DNA of 64,000 bases from positions 558,001 through 622,000 of the forward strand of contig NZ_UIDD01000007.1 of assembly GCF_900497695.1 (NCBI RefSeq), written 5' to 3'. Numbering within the stretch: the first letter of the stretch is position 1; every line of letters starts with the position of its first letter. The notes under the pieces are model-generated. The model saw nothing but the letters and a program-made list of their open reading frames with translations, did no database searches and had not been told where the DNA came from. Below are positions 1 to 8,574 of this stretch, piece by piece. This DNA comes from Pseudomonas wadenswilerensis. Its GTDB lineage: Bacteria; Pseudomonadota; Gammaproteobacteria; Pseudomonadales; Pseudomonadaceae. The translations under genes and the position numbers were made by a program.

Positions 1-1665
1 CTGGGCAAAGTGCGGGTAGAAGTGGCAATGGTAGATAGCGTCGCCGGCCACGCGGTTGCGGTTGCCCGAGCCGCCGTTGGCGATTTCGTAGGTGTAGCCG
101 ACACCCGGGCCGATGCCCTGGGCATCGACATAGTCGGAGTTGTCGTCATTGGGGTTGAACAGCCACTGGTGACCGTGCAGGTGGAAGATATGCTGCTCGT
201 GGCCGTTATGGGTGTTGCGGAACTTGACCATGTCGCCGATGTAGCTGTGGTTGACGTTGGCCGGTTCCGCCGGGTAAAGGGCCATGGTGGCCTTGACCCC
301 GACCTGCTCGGCGCTCGGGGTCTGGCCCGGGCGAATGTTCTCAAGGCCGACGTTGGCCGGTACGTCCACCAGCATCGCCACGTCGCCGACGGTGTGCGAA
401 CTCAAGAAGAACTCTTCGTAGGCGCAGGACAGGCAGTCATGCATCGGTCCCACGCCCAGACGGTTGGCCACCACCTCGGCGCCCATGCCGCCGGAGCCGT
501 AGTTGATCATGAACGAATCGCGGGTCGGCTCCAGAACATGCCCCATCACCGGGTCGGCCCAGTAAGCGGGAAAGGCCTGGGTCGAGGCGGCTTCATCGGT
601 GAACTGCGCGGCGAAATCGCGAAACGGCTCCAGGCGGTTGGGGATGGCCGGGTTACGTTTGCCGAGGCTTTCCAGCGGGTAGGTCGAGGCCGGGAAGCTG
701 CCATCGGCGTTGGGCCCCATGACGATGGCGTCGGACTCACTGGAGATGATCTCGTTGCCGTCGGTCATGGCAATGATCGGCGCGCCGGCCTTGCCCTCGC
801 TGATCCAGGGTTCCTGCTGCGGGTAGCGCGCCTGGTAGTCGACGATCGGCTGGCCAGTGGGGGTGCGGCCGCTGCTGCTCAGGCGCATTTCTTCTTCGGT
901 GAGGGTATTGCGGAAGGTGCGCCCACCTTTGGGCAGCACCACGACCTGGCCGAACAGGCCGTTGGCGACGTTGCCGGCAGCGCCTTCACCGCCAAAGGTC
1001 GCGCCCTGGCTGGTGGCGGCAAACGCACCTTCGCGTTCGGCATACAAGGTGTAGGAGCGGCTGGCGCCGGGGGCGATCAGGAAGTTGCCATTGCGCCCGG
1101 TGTTGGCGGCGATGTCGGCGATGCTGTTGACCGCCTGCATGCCGTTGACCTGAAAGCCGACATGGCGGTCGGTAACCTGTTCGTCGGCGACAAAATGCTC
1201 GCCGCCTGGCTCGTTGCCTGCGGCGGCTTCGTTCTCTTCAGCTTCGTTTTCCTCGCCTTCGACCTCGTTCTCTTCTTCGTGGTCGATACCGTGCTTGTTC
1301 GGGTTGGCCTGGTAGGCCAGCAGGTTCTGCAGGTTGATGGTCAGGCAGTCGCCCGCCGCCACCCGCAGCACGATCGGCCGCGGGCGCTTGTCCGGGCGCA
1401 GGCTGACTTTACCCGGCACTGCCGCTCCGCCACTGGCCAGCGACACCTGGTGCTCGTCGACCACATCGCGGCGCAGGGCGAACATCATGCCGTTGGCATT
1501 CTGCGCACCCAGGCGGTTGAACATCAGTGGCTGATCGATCGCCACCACATTGGCCACCAGGTTGCGCTCGCAGCGCACGGCGGCTTCGCTGAGCGGCTGC
1601 CAGCCCAAGCTGGCGGCGGCGATCAGCAGTGAAGTCAGGACTGAGCCTTTGATTGGAGTCATCAT
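1..1665 (-). CDS. Multicopper oxidase, MnxG/McoA-like (partial, N-terminal 555 residues)
   Basis: Likely an exported multicopper oxidase of the large manganese-oxidase type (MnxG/McoA of P. putida). The frame is open to the left edge, so the C-terminus is missing. The start is ATG at 1665 (a second ATG follows at once), preceded by AGAGG at good spacing, and residues 1-29 look like a signal peptide. Copper-ligand motifs are clear: HIFHLHGHQW near residue 492 and CHFYPHF near residues 546-554, as expected for type 1/type 3 sites. An unusually acidic stretch (Glu/Asn rich, residues 129-147) interrupts the first cupredoxin-like region. Family assignment is firm; manganese as the substrate is inferred from resemblance to MnxG/McoA. 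The full length (those enzymes exceed 1000 residues) cannot be checked here. Confidence 0.82.
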   Translation of the reverse strand, partial: MMTPIKGSVLTSLLIAAASLGWQPLSEAAVRCERNLVANVVAIDQPLMFNRLGAQNANGMMFALRRDVVDEHQVSLASGGAAVPGKVSLRPDKRPRPIVLRVAAGDCLTINLQNLLAYQANPNKHGIDHEEENEVEGEENEAEENEAAAGNEPGGEHFVADEQVTDRHVGFQVNGMQAVNSIADIAANTGRNGNFLIAPGASRSYTLYAEREGAFAATSQGATFGGEGAAGNVANGLFGQVVVLPKGGRTFRNTLTEEEMRLSSSGRTPTGQPIVDYQARYPQQEPWISEGKAGAPIIAMTDGNEIISSESDAIVMGPNADGSFPASTYPLESLGKRNPAIPNRLEPFRDFAAQFTDEAASTQAFPAYWADPVMGHVLEPTRDSFMINYGSGGMGAEVVANRLGVGPMHDCLSCAYEEFFLSSHTVGDVAMLVDVPANVGLENIRPGQTPSAEQVGVKATMALYPAEPANVNHSYIGDMVKFRNTHNGHEQHIFHLHGHQWLFNPNDDNSDYVDAQGIGPGVGYTYEIANGGSGNRNRVAGDAIYHCHFYPHFAQ

Positions 1666-1840
1666 GGCGTGCCTCTGTGGTGCAAGGGAACTCTGGAGGG
1701 GCTGGAGCAAGGCCCATGCCATATTTTTTATTGTTGTTTTTCAGTTACTTACAAAGATTAGTGAATCCTGATTGGGGGTGATTCCCCGGTATTCCCCACT
1801 AATCGGGGGTTGCCTCTGGGTTGCGACCGCTGCGCGCTCG

Positions 1841-1896
1841 ATCGCCGGCAACGCCGGCTCCCACGGGACAGGACTACTGTGGGAGCCGGCATAGCC
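1841..1896. repeat. REP element pair
   Basis: Two inverted copies of the P. putida-type REP core (GCCGGC..GGCTCCCAC and GTGGGAGCCGGC) lie between the oxidase and the lytic transglycosylase. They can fold as a hairpin pair. This is the main content of the 1666-1903 gap. Confidence 0.85.
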
Positions 1897-1903
1897 TTGC
1901 CGT

Positions 1904-2506
1904 TCACAAAGGCGCATCCACCGCCAGGCCCTGCAGCCGCCGGTACTGGCGCAACACCTTGGGCACATAGCGCTGGGTTTCGGCGAACGGCGGTACCACC
2001 CGGCCGCGGCGCAGCACCGCGTCGGGCCCGGCGTTATAGGCGGCCACTGCCAGGGTGATGTCGTTGTCGAACAGGGTGAGCATGCGTTTGAGGTAGCGCG
2101 CCCCACCCTGCACGTTCGCGGCCGGGTCGAGGACATTCTTCACCCCCATCTCCTTGGCGGTGTCCGGCATCAACTGCATCAGCCCCGCCGCGCCACTGGT
2201 GGAGCGGGCATTGGGGTCGTAGCGCGATTCGGCCTGGATCACTGCATGCAGCAACGCGGCTGGCAGGTCATGGGTTCTAGCGGCGGCCGCCACGACTTCG
2301 GCGTATGGCATGCCGGTGATCAATTGCCGACCATTGCCGGCCAGGCTCGGCGCTGTCTCGCTGACCACCCGCTGGTACGTTCGGCCCGGCCGGTGGACGT
2401 TGCTCAACACATAGCTGCCATCGGCCTTGACCGAGATGTACACATCGGCCTGAGCCGGATTGCTTGTGGCCAACCAGGCCAGGATTCCCGCAGTGAGCCA
2501 GCGCAT
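1904..2506 (-). CDS. Lytic transglycosylase (SLT domain) with N-terminal DUF4124-like segment
   Basis: A 200-residue periplasmic murein-cleaving enzyme that would open the peptidoglycan glycan chain without water. A signal peptide (about residues 1-20, ending NPAQA) is followed by a DUF4124-like stretch (VYISVKADGSYVLSN) and an SLT domain. The catalytic Glu lies in QAESRYDPNA, followed by GAAGLMQLMP and AVAAYNAGPDAV, all hallmark motifs. The ATG at 2506 is chosen because the signal peptide begins there; the frame is open further upstream, but that part looks non-coding. It is divergent from gspG (177 bp apart). Such enzymes often make room in the wall for secretion machines, which fits the neighbouring type II secretion genes; that link is inferred. 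Confidence 0.9.
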   Translation of the reverse strand: MRWLTAGILAWLATSNPAQADVYISVKADGSYVLSNVHRPGRTYQRVVSETAPSLAGNGRQLITGMPYAEVVAAAARTHDLPAALLHAVIQAESRYDPNARSTSGAAGLMQLMPDTAKEMGVKNVLDPAANVQGGARYLKRMLTLFDNDITLAVAAYNAGPDAVLRRGRVVPPFAETQRYVPKVLRQYRRLQGLAVDAPL

Positions 2507-2683
2507 CGTGCCACCCTCCCCGTTGCGTCCCCCAGAAAGTGGGGCATATGCCCCGATTGCCAGGGCTTCACCCTCCTGACGCAAGCACTGTGCCGCCTTG
2601 CCGGGGCCGTGCGGCAAAGGCCCGGCGCAGACGCGCACGGCATTTGCATAAGCCCTTGCAGCGCACCTACGGAGGGCCTGGCA

Positions 2684-3106
2684 ATGAACAACAACCATCG
2701 CGCGCAACGTGGCTTCACCCTGCTTGAACTGTTGGTGGTCCTGGTGGTGCTGGGGCTGCTGGCCGGCATCGTCGCACCCAAGTACTTCAGTCAGCTGGGG
2801 CGCTCGGAGGCCAAGGTGGCCCGGGCCCAGATCGAAGGCCTGGGCAAGGCCCTGGACCTGTACCGGCTGGAGGTGGGGCACTACCCCAACTCAGAACAAG
2901 GCTTGCAGGCGCTGGTGGTCCCCCCCAGCGATGAGGTGCGCTGGTCAGGCCCGTACTTGCAGAAAAAGGTCCCGCAAGACCCCTGGGGGCGTAACTACAT
3001 CTACCGCCAGCCCGGTGAAAACGGCGAGTACGACCTGCTGTCGATGGGCAAGGACGGCCAACCCGGCGGCGATGGCGAGAACGCCGAGATCACCAGTTGG
3101 CAATAG
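2684..3106 (+). CDS. gspG: Type II secretion major pseudopilin GspG/XcpT-like
   Basis: A 140-residue major pseudopilin. The short basic leader and the prepilin peptidase site with hydrophobic helix (RGFTLLELLVVLVVLGLLAG) are textbook, and the C-terminal part shows the GspG features PNSEQGLQALV, DPWGRNYIYR and a Gly/Asp-rich calcium-loop-like end (GKDGQPGGDGE). The ATG at 2684 has GGAGG upstream at a somewhat long spacing. It is followed after 16 bp by gspF. The other T2SS genes (gspD, E, H-M) are absent from the visible flanks, so this pair is either an accessory set serving a complete Xcp system elsewhere or a remnant. Confidence 0.93.
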   Translation: MNNNHRAQRGFTLLELLVVLVVLGLLAGIVAPKYFSQLGRSEAKVARAQIEGLGKALDLYRLEVGHYPNSEQGLQALVVPPSDEVRWSGPYLQKKVPQDPWGRNYIYRQPGENGEYDLLSMGKDGQPGGDGENAEITSWQ

Positions 3107-3122
3107 TCGGGAGGGGCTGCAC

Positions 3123-4310
3123 ATGCGCTACGAACTCAAGGCACTGGGCAAGGCCGGCGTGGTCTTGCTGCAGGTCGACGCCCAGGACGCAGGCCTCGCC
3201 CGCGAGCAGGTCGAGCAACAGGGCTTGCGGGTGGTCAGCGTGCGCAGTTGCCAGCGCCTGGCCGGCTTGCGCTGGCGGCGTGGCGAGGTGTTCGACCTGG
3301 TGCTGTTCAGCCAGGAGCTGACCACCCTGATCAACGCCGGCCTGCCGCTGATTGACGCCCTCGAGAGCCTGGCCGAGAAAGAGACCGCGCCCCAGGCGTG
3401 CAAGACCCTCGGTGAGCTGGTGCGCCTGCTGTACGAAGGCAAGTCGTTGTCCCAGGCCCTGGCGCAGTTGCCCAGCGTGTTCCCGCCGCTGTACGTGGCC
3501 CTGGTGCAGTCGAGCGAGAAGACCGGCGCCCTGGGCGATGCCCTCGGCCGCTATGTCGCCTACCGCCAGCGCATGGACGAAGTGCGCCAGAAGATCATCA
3601 GCGCCTCGATCTACCCGCTGCTGCTGTTGCTGGTCGGTGGTGGCGTGGTGCTGTTTCTGCTGGGGTATGTGGTACCGCGCTTCAGCCTGGTGTTCGAAGG
3701 CCTGGGCACCGAACTGCCGTGGATGTCGCGCTGGCTGATGCAGGCCGGGATGTTCCTGCACGCCCATCAGATGGCCATGGGCAGCGGTTTCGTGCTGCTG
3801 ATGGTGCTGCTGTTTGTCATGCGCCGCGAGCCACGGGTACGCCGCTGGCTGAACCGCCAGCTGGAGCGCCTGCCGGCCCTGCACAAGCGCCTGGTGATGT
3901 ACGAACTGGCGCGTTTCTACCGCTCGCTGGGGATCCTCCTGCAAGGCGGCATCCCGATCCTCACCGCCATGGCCATGGCTCGCGGCCTGCTCGGTGCAGC
4001 CGGCGCGCAGCGCCTGGAGCAGGCCTGTGAACGGGTCACTGAGGGCCTGTCGCTGTCGGCGGCGCTGGAAGCCGGGCAACTGGTGACGCCCGTGTCATTG
4101 CGCCTGCTGCGCGCTGGCGAGCAGTCCGGCAACCTCGGGCAGATGATGGAGCGCAGTGCCGACTTCTACGACGCGGAAATCAGCCGCTGGATCGAGTGGT
4201 TCGTGCGCCTGTTCGAGCCGCTGCTGATGACCTTCATCGGCCTGCTGATCGGCCTGATCGTGATCCTCATGTACATGCCGATCTTCGAACTGGCCTCGAG
4301 CATCCACTAG
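3123..4310 (+). CDS. gspF: Type II secretion inner-membrane platform protein GspF/XcpS-like
   Basis: A 395-residue polytopic inner-membrane protein, normal length for GspF. Two T2SSF domains are visible: the first begins around FSQELTTLINAGLPLIDAL (residue about 62), the second around YELARFYRSLGILLQGGIPI (residue about 260). Each ends in hydrophobic helices (LLLLLVGGGVVLFLLGYVV; LLIGLIVILMYMPIFELAS). GspF links the cytoplasmic ATPase to the pseudopilus. The ATG at 3123 lies 16 bp after gspG, so the two are co-transcribed. No gspE partner is adjacent, so an ATPase must come from another locus if the protein works. Confidence 0.93.
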   Translation: MRYELKALGKAGVVLLQVDAQDAGLAREQVEQQGLRVVSVRSCQRLAGLRWRRGEVFDLVLFSQELTTLINAGLPLIDALESLAEKETAPQACKTLGELVRLLYEGKSLSQALAQLPSVFPPLYVALVQSSEKTGALGDALGRYVAYRQRMDEVRQKIISASIYPLLLLLVGGGVVLFLLGYVVPRFSLVFEGLGTELPWMSRWLMQAGMFLHAHQMAMGSGFVLLMVLLFVMRREPRVRRWLNRQLERLPALHKRLVMYELARFYRSLGILLQGGIPILTAMAMARGLLGAAGAQRLEQACERVTEGLSLSAALEAGQLVTPVSLRLLRAGEQSGNLGQMMERSADFYDAEISRWIEWFVRLFEPLLMTFIGLLIGLIVILMYMPIFELASSIH

Positions 4311-4352
4311 CACGCGACGTGACAATCATCGGCCCTTGCTGTATAGATTCGG

Positions 4353-4455
4353 CCACCAAGGGGAGCCCGGCAACGGGCTGAGAAACCGCTGGCACTTGCA
4401 GCGCGGTGACCCTTCGAACCTGATCCGGATCATGCCGGCGAAGGGATGGGTATTG
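4353..4455 (+). ncRNA. TPP (THI-box) riboswitch
   Basis: The thi-box consensus is clear: GGGGAGCCC, then the CTGAGA core (4379-4384), GACCCTTCGAACCTGATCC and CATGCCGGCGAAGGGATGG. It lies about 90 nt upstream of two TenA genes and presumably turns them down when thiamine pyrophosphate is abundant. Downstream, CCTTTTT (4464-4470) is complementary to the AAAAAGG containing the tenA Shine-Dalgarno (4530-4536). Control may therefore act on translation initiation; that part is inferred. Confidence 0.93.
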
Positions 4456-4544
4456 TGCACCTGCCTTTTTGCCGGCCTCACTGCGGGGCCGACCATGCCT
4501 GACATTGCCGGCTCCGCTGTCGTCACTCTAAAAAGGACAGCAGC

Positions 4545-5192
4545 ATGAGCGCGCGCTTCACCGACAGCCTTCGCCAGCAAAGCGAGCCAAGCTGGACCCA
4601 GTGCATCGAGCACCGCTTCGTCAACGAACTGCTCGAGGGCCGTTTGGCCGACCCGGTACTGGTCAACTACCTGATCCAGGACCACCGTTTCATCGATGCC
4701 TTCCTGACCCTGCTCGGTGCAGCCATCGCCACGGCGGATACCTTCGAGGCGCGCATTCGCCTGGGGCGCTTTACCGGGGTGATTGCCGGTGAAGAGAACA
4801 CCTACTTCCTGCGGGCCTTCGAAGCCCTTGGCGTCAGCGAGGCCCGGCGCCTCGAAGCGCCGGATTCAGTACCGACTGCCGGCTTCAAGGCGATCATGCG
4901 CGAAGCCGCGGCCACCCGCTCCTACGCCGCCGCCCTGGCGGTGCTCAACGTTGCCGAAGGCCTGTACCTGGACTGGGCCCTGCGGGCCAACCAGCAGCTG
5001 CCGCCGCGCTTCGAGCATGCCGAGTGGATCACCCTGCACGACAACCCGGCCTTCCAGGACTTCGTCGCCTTCCTGCGTGCCGAGCTGGACCGGGTCGGGC
5101 CCGATCACCCGCAAATCAGCAGCGACTTCTTCCTGCGCACTGTGGCGCTGGAGCAGGCGTTTTTCGACGCAGCCTACGACATCGAGGGGTAA
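4545..5192 (+). CDS. tenA: TenA-family thiaminase II, TenA_E-like (no active-site Cys)
   Basis: A 215-residue cytoplasmic TenA/THI-4 family protein that salvages thiamine breakdown products (aminopyrimidine hydrolysis). Motifs include YLIQDHRFIDAF near residue 45, EGLYLDWA near residue 138 and the C-terminal VALEQAFFDAAYD with the conserved Glu. The usual nucleophilic Cys of the central helix is missing: the equivalent stretch reads LNVAEGLYLDWA. This places it with the TenA_E class. The ATG at 4545 is preceded by AAAAAGGA. It sits directly below the TPP riboswitch and is followed after 3 bp by a second tenA. Confidence 0.85.
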   Translation: MSARFTDSLRQQSEPSWTQCIEHRFVNELLEGRLADPVLVNYLIQDHRFIDAFLTLLGAAIATADTFEARIRLGRFTGVIAGEENTYFLRAFEALGVSEARRLEAPDSVPTAGFKAIMREAAATRSYAAALAVLNVAEGLYLDWALRANQQLPPRFEHAEWITLHDNPAFQDFVAFLRAELDRVGPDHPQISSDFFLRTVALEQAFFDAAYDIEG

Positions 5193-5195
5193 GCC

Positions 5196-5861
5196 ATGGA
5201 TATCTTCGAGCGCCTGAAACAGGCCGCCAGCGCCGATTGGCACAGCTATGTAGAGCACGATTTCGTTCGCCAGATGGGCGCCGGCAACCTGGCGCAAGCG
5301 GCGTTTCGCAAGTACCTGGTGCAGGACTACCTGTTCCTGATCCAGTTCGCCCGCTCCTGGGCCCTGGCCGCCTACAAGAGCCGCACCCTCGCCGATATCC
5401 GCGCCGCCCAGGCCGGGCTTGCGGCGATCCTCGACGAAACCGAGCTGCACGTGCGTCTGTGCCAACGCTGGGGCCTGTCGCCCGAAGACCTCGCGGCGAC
5501 GCCAGAGCACCAGGCCACCGTGGCCTACACCCGTTTCGTGCTGGACTGCGGCGCCGCCGGTGACCTGCTCGACCTGCACGTGGCCCTGGCGCCGTGCGTG
5601 ATCGGTTACGCCGAGATCGGCCGCAACCTGACCCCCAATGGCGTTGAGGCGCTGGGCGATCATCCTTATCGCGAGTGGATTGGCGAATACGCCGGCGCCG
5701 GTTACCAGGGCGTGGCCACCGCTGCCCGCGCGCACCTGGATGACCTGGCTTCACGGACCATGACCGAACGGCGTTTCGAGGAACTGGTCAAGGTCTTCGC
5801 CCAGGCCTCGCGGCTGGAAGCGGACTTCTGGCAGATGGGGCTGGAGGCCGCGAGGCCGTAA
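5196..5861 (+). CDS. tenA: TenA-family thiaminase II, TenA_C-like (active-site Cys present)
   Basis: A 221-residue TenA family protein. The central helix contains ALAPCVIGYAEIG, whose Cys corresponds to the nucleophile of thiaminase II (TenA_C), and the C-terminus has the conserved Glu in SRLEADFW. It begins 3 bp after the first tenA, so both are in one riboswitch-controlled unit. A Cys-type and a Glu-type TenA side by side suggest division of labour on different pyrimidine salvage substrates. No other thiamine gene is adjacent. Confidence 0.88.
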   Translation: MDIFERLKQAASADWHSYVEHDFVRQMGAGNLAQAAFRKYLVQDYLFLIQFARSWALAAYKSRTLADIRAAQAGLAAILDETELHVRLCQRWGLSPEDLAATPEHQATVAYTRFVLDCGAAGDLLDLHVALAPCVIGYAEIGRNLTPNGVEALGDHPYREWIGEYAGAGYQGVATAARAHLDDLASRTMTERRFEELVKVFAQASRLEADFWQMGLEAARP

Positions 5862-5907
5862 TACTGCACCAGCTCCCACAGGGGGCGTAGGCTGCAGGGC
5901 CCACAGG

Positions 5908-6822
5908 TCAGTAATCGTAGCGATCTACCGCCCGCCGCCGCTCGTTGTCATCGCGCATGTCGTAGTTGGCGGTGGTCTGGATGTTGGTGTGATGGGCAAG
6001 CTTTTGCGCGATCGACAGGTCATGTTCCTCGATCACCCGGGTGATGAACGAGCGGCGAAAATCATGGGGCATGATCTTCACGCCGACCTGGGTGCCGCGC
6101 TGACGGGCAATGTAGTAGATCGCGTGCTTGGTGATGCGCTCGCGGGTGATGTGGCTGCCGCGGCGGATGCGGTTGAACAGGAACTCATCGTCAGCCTGCC
6201 CTTCAGGCAACTGCTCGCGGCGAAACGCCAGCCAGGCATTGAGCTTCTCGAAGGCCCAGGGCGGTGCGTACTTGATCAGTTGCTTGTTGCCTTTGCCCAG
6301 CACCTGCAGGCTACGTTCGTCGAAATCCACCTGGCTTAACGTCAGGTTGACCGACTCGGACTTGCGCATGCCGGTGCCGTACAGCAAGGCGATTACCGCC
6401 GCATCACGCAGGCCCTGGGGCCGCGGGTCGGCGGCGCAGGCATCCATCAGTTCGCGGATCAGGCTGCGCTTGAGGTTGCGCCCGGCCGGCAGGCGCGTGC
6501 CCTGGGTCGGCTTGACCGTGCGAATCTTGAGCAACTGCTCCTGGCTGATCAGGCTCAGGCGCCACGCCTCGTTCATTACCCCACGCACCGCGTTGACGTA
6601 CAGCGACGAGGTGTTCGGCGCATAGCCGTCGGCGCGCAAGGCCGCCACCAACGCGGTGACATGCCCGGGTTCAAGCTGGTGCCAGGGCACCTCGGCAATA
6701 TCGCAATCCTCGAAACCCAGGCGGTCGGCGGCATCCTGGAGGATGTACTTCATGGTCAGCTGGCTGGAGGGCGCCAGGCGCGCGAGGTATTGCAGCAAGG
6801 GGTTTTGCAGTGAATCGGACAA
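5908..6822 (-). CDS. Tyrosine-type recombinase/integrase (XerC/D-like)
   Basis: A 304-residue site-specific tyrosine recombinase. The N-terminal core-binding domain (about residues 1-100) is followed by the catalytic domain with the full residue set: Arg in YGTGMRKSESV, Lys in LGKGNKQ, HxxR in PHDFRRSF, His in AHHTNIQTT and the nucleophile Tyr in TTANYDMRDD. The start is TTG at 6822 with AGGA about 8 nt upstream. It is convergent with the tenA pair and has no visible phage or transposon partners, so it is either a chromosomal orphan recombinase or a trace of an old element. No att repeat was recognised. Confidence 0.88.
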   Translation of the reverse strand: MSDSLQNPLLQYLARLAPSSQLTMKYILQDAADRLGFEDCDIAEVPWHQLEPGHVTALVAALRADGYAPNTSSLYVNAVRGVMNEAWRLSLISQEQLLKIRTVKPTQGTRLPAGRNLKRSLIRELMDACAADPRPQGLRDAAVIALLYGTGMRKSESVNLTLSQVDFDERSLQVLGKGNKQLIKYAPPWAFEKLNAWLAFRREQLPEGQADDEFLFNRIRRGSHITRERITKHAIYYIARQRGTQVGVKIMPHDFRRSFITRVIEEHDLSIAQKLAHHTNIQTTANYDMRDDNERRRAVDRYDY

Positions 6823-7003
6823 ACCGGGAATCCTGTAGAGCGCAACAGAGGTCAGGGGCCTGCAACGGGCCAGTCTGACTCGTCACAACGCCGCGGCAAC
6901 TGACCTGCATCACAATCAGGTCATTGATTGGCAAGTCTTTTTAGCCACGGCAAGAATCCCGATAGTACCTCATCGATGCCCCCGGAATCGATTGAGGGCA
7001 ATT

Positions 7004-7807
7004 TCATGGCACCGGATCTTCCACGTACAGCTTTACCGTCTCCCGGGTCAGCGACAGCACTTCATGGGTCAGGCCGTCGAAATCGCTCTCGCCATGCTCC
7101 AGGTAGCCGTCACTGCGTTTGACCACGTAGGGCACATAGCCGCGCGGCTTGCCGGTGTCGGTGTCGATGATCTGCATCCGGTCACTGTAGAGCGGCAACG
7201 GGTCGATCAGCGGCACCAGGGGCGCACGACCGACCACTATCGGGTCGGGCACCCACTCCGGCAGCCGGTCGCGGTGCTTGGCCACTTCGCTGAGCACCTG
7301 GGCGACCGGCAGTTGCATGGTTTTCGAGTAGTAGGCGTTGTAGGCAAAGGCGGTAATGCTCAGCTTGCAGGGGATGCTGGTCTTGCCCTCCAGCAGGCGA
7401 TGGATTGCCGGCTTGAGCAGCGCCGTCTCGGTAGAACGGTCCGGGGTGGTCTTGTTGAAACGTGCCCAGACCACATAGTTGTAGCCCCGAATTTCAGAAA
7501 TGCCCTCGAAGTCCACCCCGCCACCCAGGTTGTAGATCATTGCATGACCGACAGTGAAGTCCTGGTCGTCACCCAGGGCGCACTTGAGCCACTCACCGAT
7601 CTGGCCATCGCCGGTGTGCCGTTTGAACAGGCTGACAATCTCTTCGTCGCTGCGAAAGCGCAGGTAATAGGAGCCGTCGTGATAGGTGAAGGAGCTGAAC
7701 TCCAGCGGCATCGATTCGATACCGTGGCTGCAACCGCCGAGCGACAGTGCAGCGCCCAGGGCACAAGCGGCCAGGCGAAAAGAAGGGGCAAACAAAGGCG
7801 GCGTCAT
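7004..7807 (-). CDS. Conserved hypothetical lipoprotein
   Basis: 267 residues with a lipoprotein signal peptide (ACALGAALSLGGC; lipobox Cys at about residue 26). The ATG at 7807 fits this signal; the frame extends 17 codons further upstream without improving it. The mature part is soluble and mixed alpha/beta, with no transmembrane segment and no motif I can name. It stands alone, divergent from the DUF1345 gene (119 bp) and separated from the recombinase by 181 bp. Function unknown; probably anchored in the outer membrane facing the periplasm. Confidence 0.72.
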   Translation of the reverse strand: MTPPLFAPSFRLAACALGAALSLGGCSHGIESMPLEFSSFTYHDGSYYLRFRSDEEIVSLFKRHTGDGQIGEWLKCALGDDQDFTVGHAMIYNLGGGVDFEGISEIRGYNYVVWARFNKTTPDRSTETALLKPAIHRLLEGKTSIPCKLSITAFAYNAYYSKTMQLPVAQVLSEVAKHRDRLPEWVPDPIVVGRAPLVPLIDPLPLYSDRMQIIDTDTGKPRGYVPYVVKRSDGYLEHGESDFDGLTHEVLSLTRETVKLYVEDPVP

Positions 7808-7926
7808 CCATGAGCATACAAGGCGCGCAAGGATGCCCAAGGCCACGCCTGCCAGCAAGCATTTCCGTGTCCGGTGGCCGCAGCAATGGGCTACAGTTGC
7901 CCAGGTACCCCCCGACCTGAGGCACC

Positions 7927-8574
7927 ATGGCTTTCCATCGACTGACCCGCACCCACCCGCGCCTGAGCTTTTCTGCCGTCGCCGGTTGCCTGGGGGGCTG
8001 GCTGATTCCCGCCGACAACCTGGTCCAGCATATTCTTACCGGCTGGAACATCGGCGTCTGGCTGTACCTGCTGCTGGTGCTGTGGCTGACCTTGCGCGCC
8101 AGCCCCGAGAAGGTTCGCGAAGTCGCCTGCATCGAGGATGAAAACGCCGGCCTGGTGCTGTTCACCGTCAGCATCGCGGCGATCGCCAGCCTCGCCGCAG
8201 TGACCCTGCAACTGGCCGCCAGCCGAGGGCTGGCCGGTGGCCCGCAACTGCTGCACTACGCCTACACCGGCTTCACCGTCGCGGGCTCCTGGCTGATGAT
8301 CGGCATGATCTTCAGCCTGCACTACGCCAGGCTGTTCTACACCGCCGGCAGCAAGGAGCCTTTACTGCGCTTTGCCGACGGCGAGCTGAACCCCGATTAC
8401 TGGGACTTTCATTATTTCTCGTTCACCCTCAACGTCGCGGTGCAGACTTCGGACGTGGGGGTTGCCGATCGGCAGATGCGCCGCATCGTCCTGGCCCACT
8501 CCCTGGTAGGCTTCGTGTTCAATACCGCGATTCTGGGCTTTACCATCAACATCGCGGCCGGTTTGCTGAACTGA
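7927..8574 (+). CDS. DUF1345 family membrane protein
   Basis: A 215-residue integral membrane protein with about five hydrophobic segments. The DUF1345 signature is visible: [18 protein letters not shown] near residue 38, [10 protein letters not shown] near residue 132, the [19 protein letters not shown] segment near residue 160, and [20 protein letters not shown] at the end. The role of the family is unknown. The last 213 bp overlap in antisense the reading frame of the convergent aminotransferase gene. Confidence 0.82.
   Translation: MAFHRLTRTHPRLSFSAVAGCLGGWLIPADNLVQHILTGWNIGVWLYLLLVLWLTLRASPEKVREVACIEDENAGLVLFTVSIAAIASLAAVTLQLAASRGLAGGPQLLHYAYTGFTVAGSWLMIGMIFSLHYARLFYTAGSKEPLLRFADGELNPDYWDFHYFSFTLNVAVQTSDVGVADRQMRRIVLAHSLVGFVFNTAILGFTINIAAGLLN

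Noticed and set aside
10..1632. 540-codon open frame on the plus strand
   Set aside because: It is the antisense of the multicopper oxidase; the minus-strand frame has signal peptide and copper motifs, the plus frame has none.
2687..2695. AACAACAAC at the gspG start as an Hfq/Crc site
   Set aside because: It encodes three Asn codons at the protein start; coding constraint explains it as well, and T2SS genes are not known catabolite targets.
5908..7003. Integrative element around the tyrosine recombinase
   Set aside because: No cargo genes, no att-like direct repeats and no tRNA nearby were seen.
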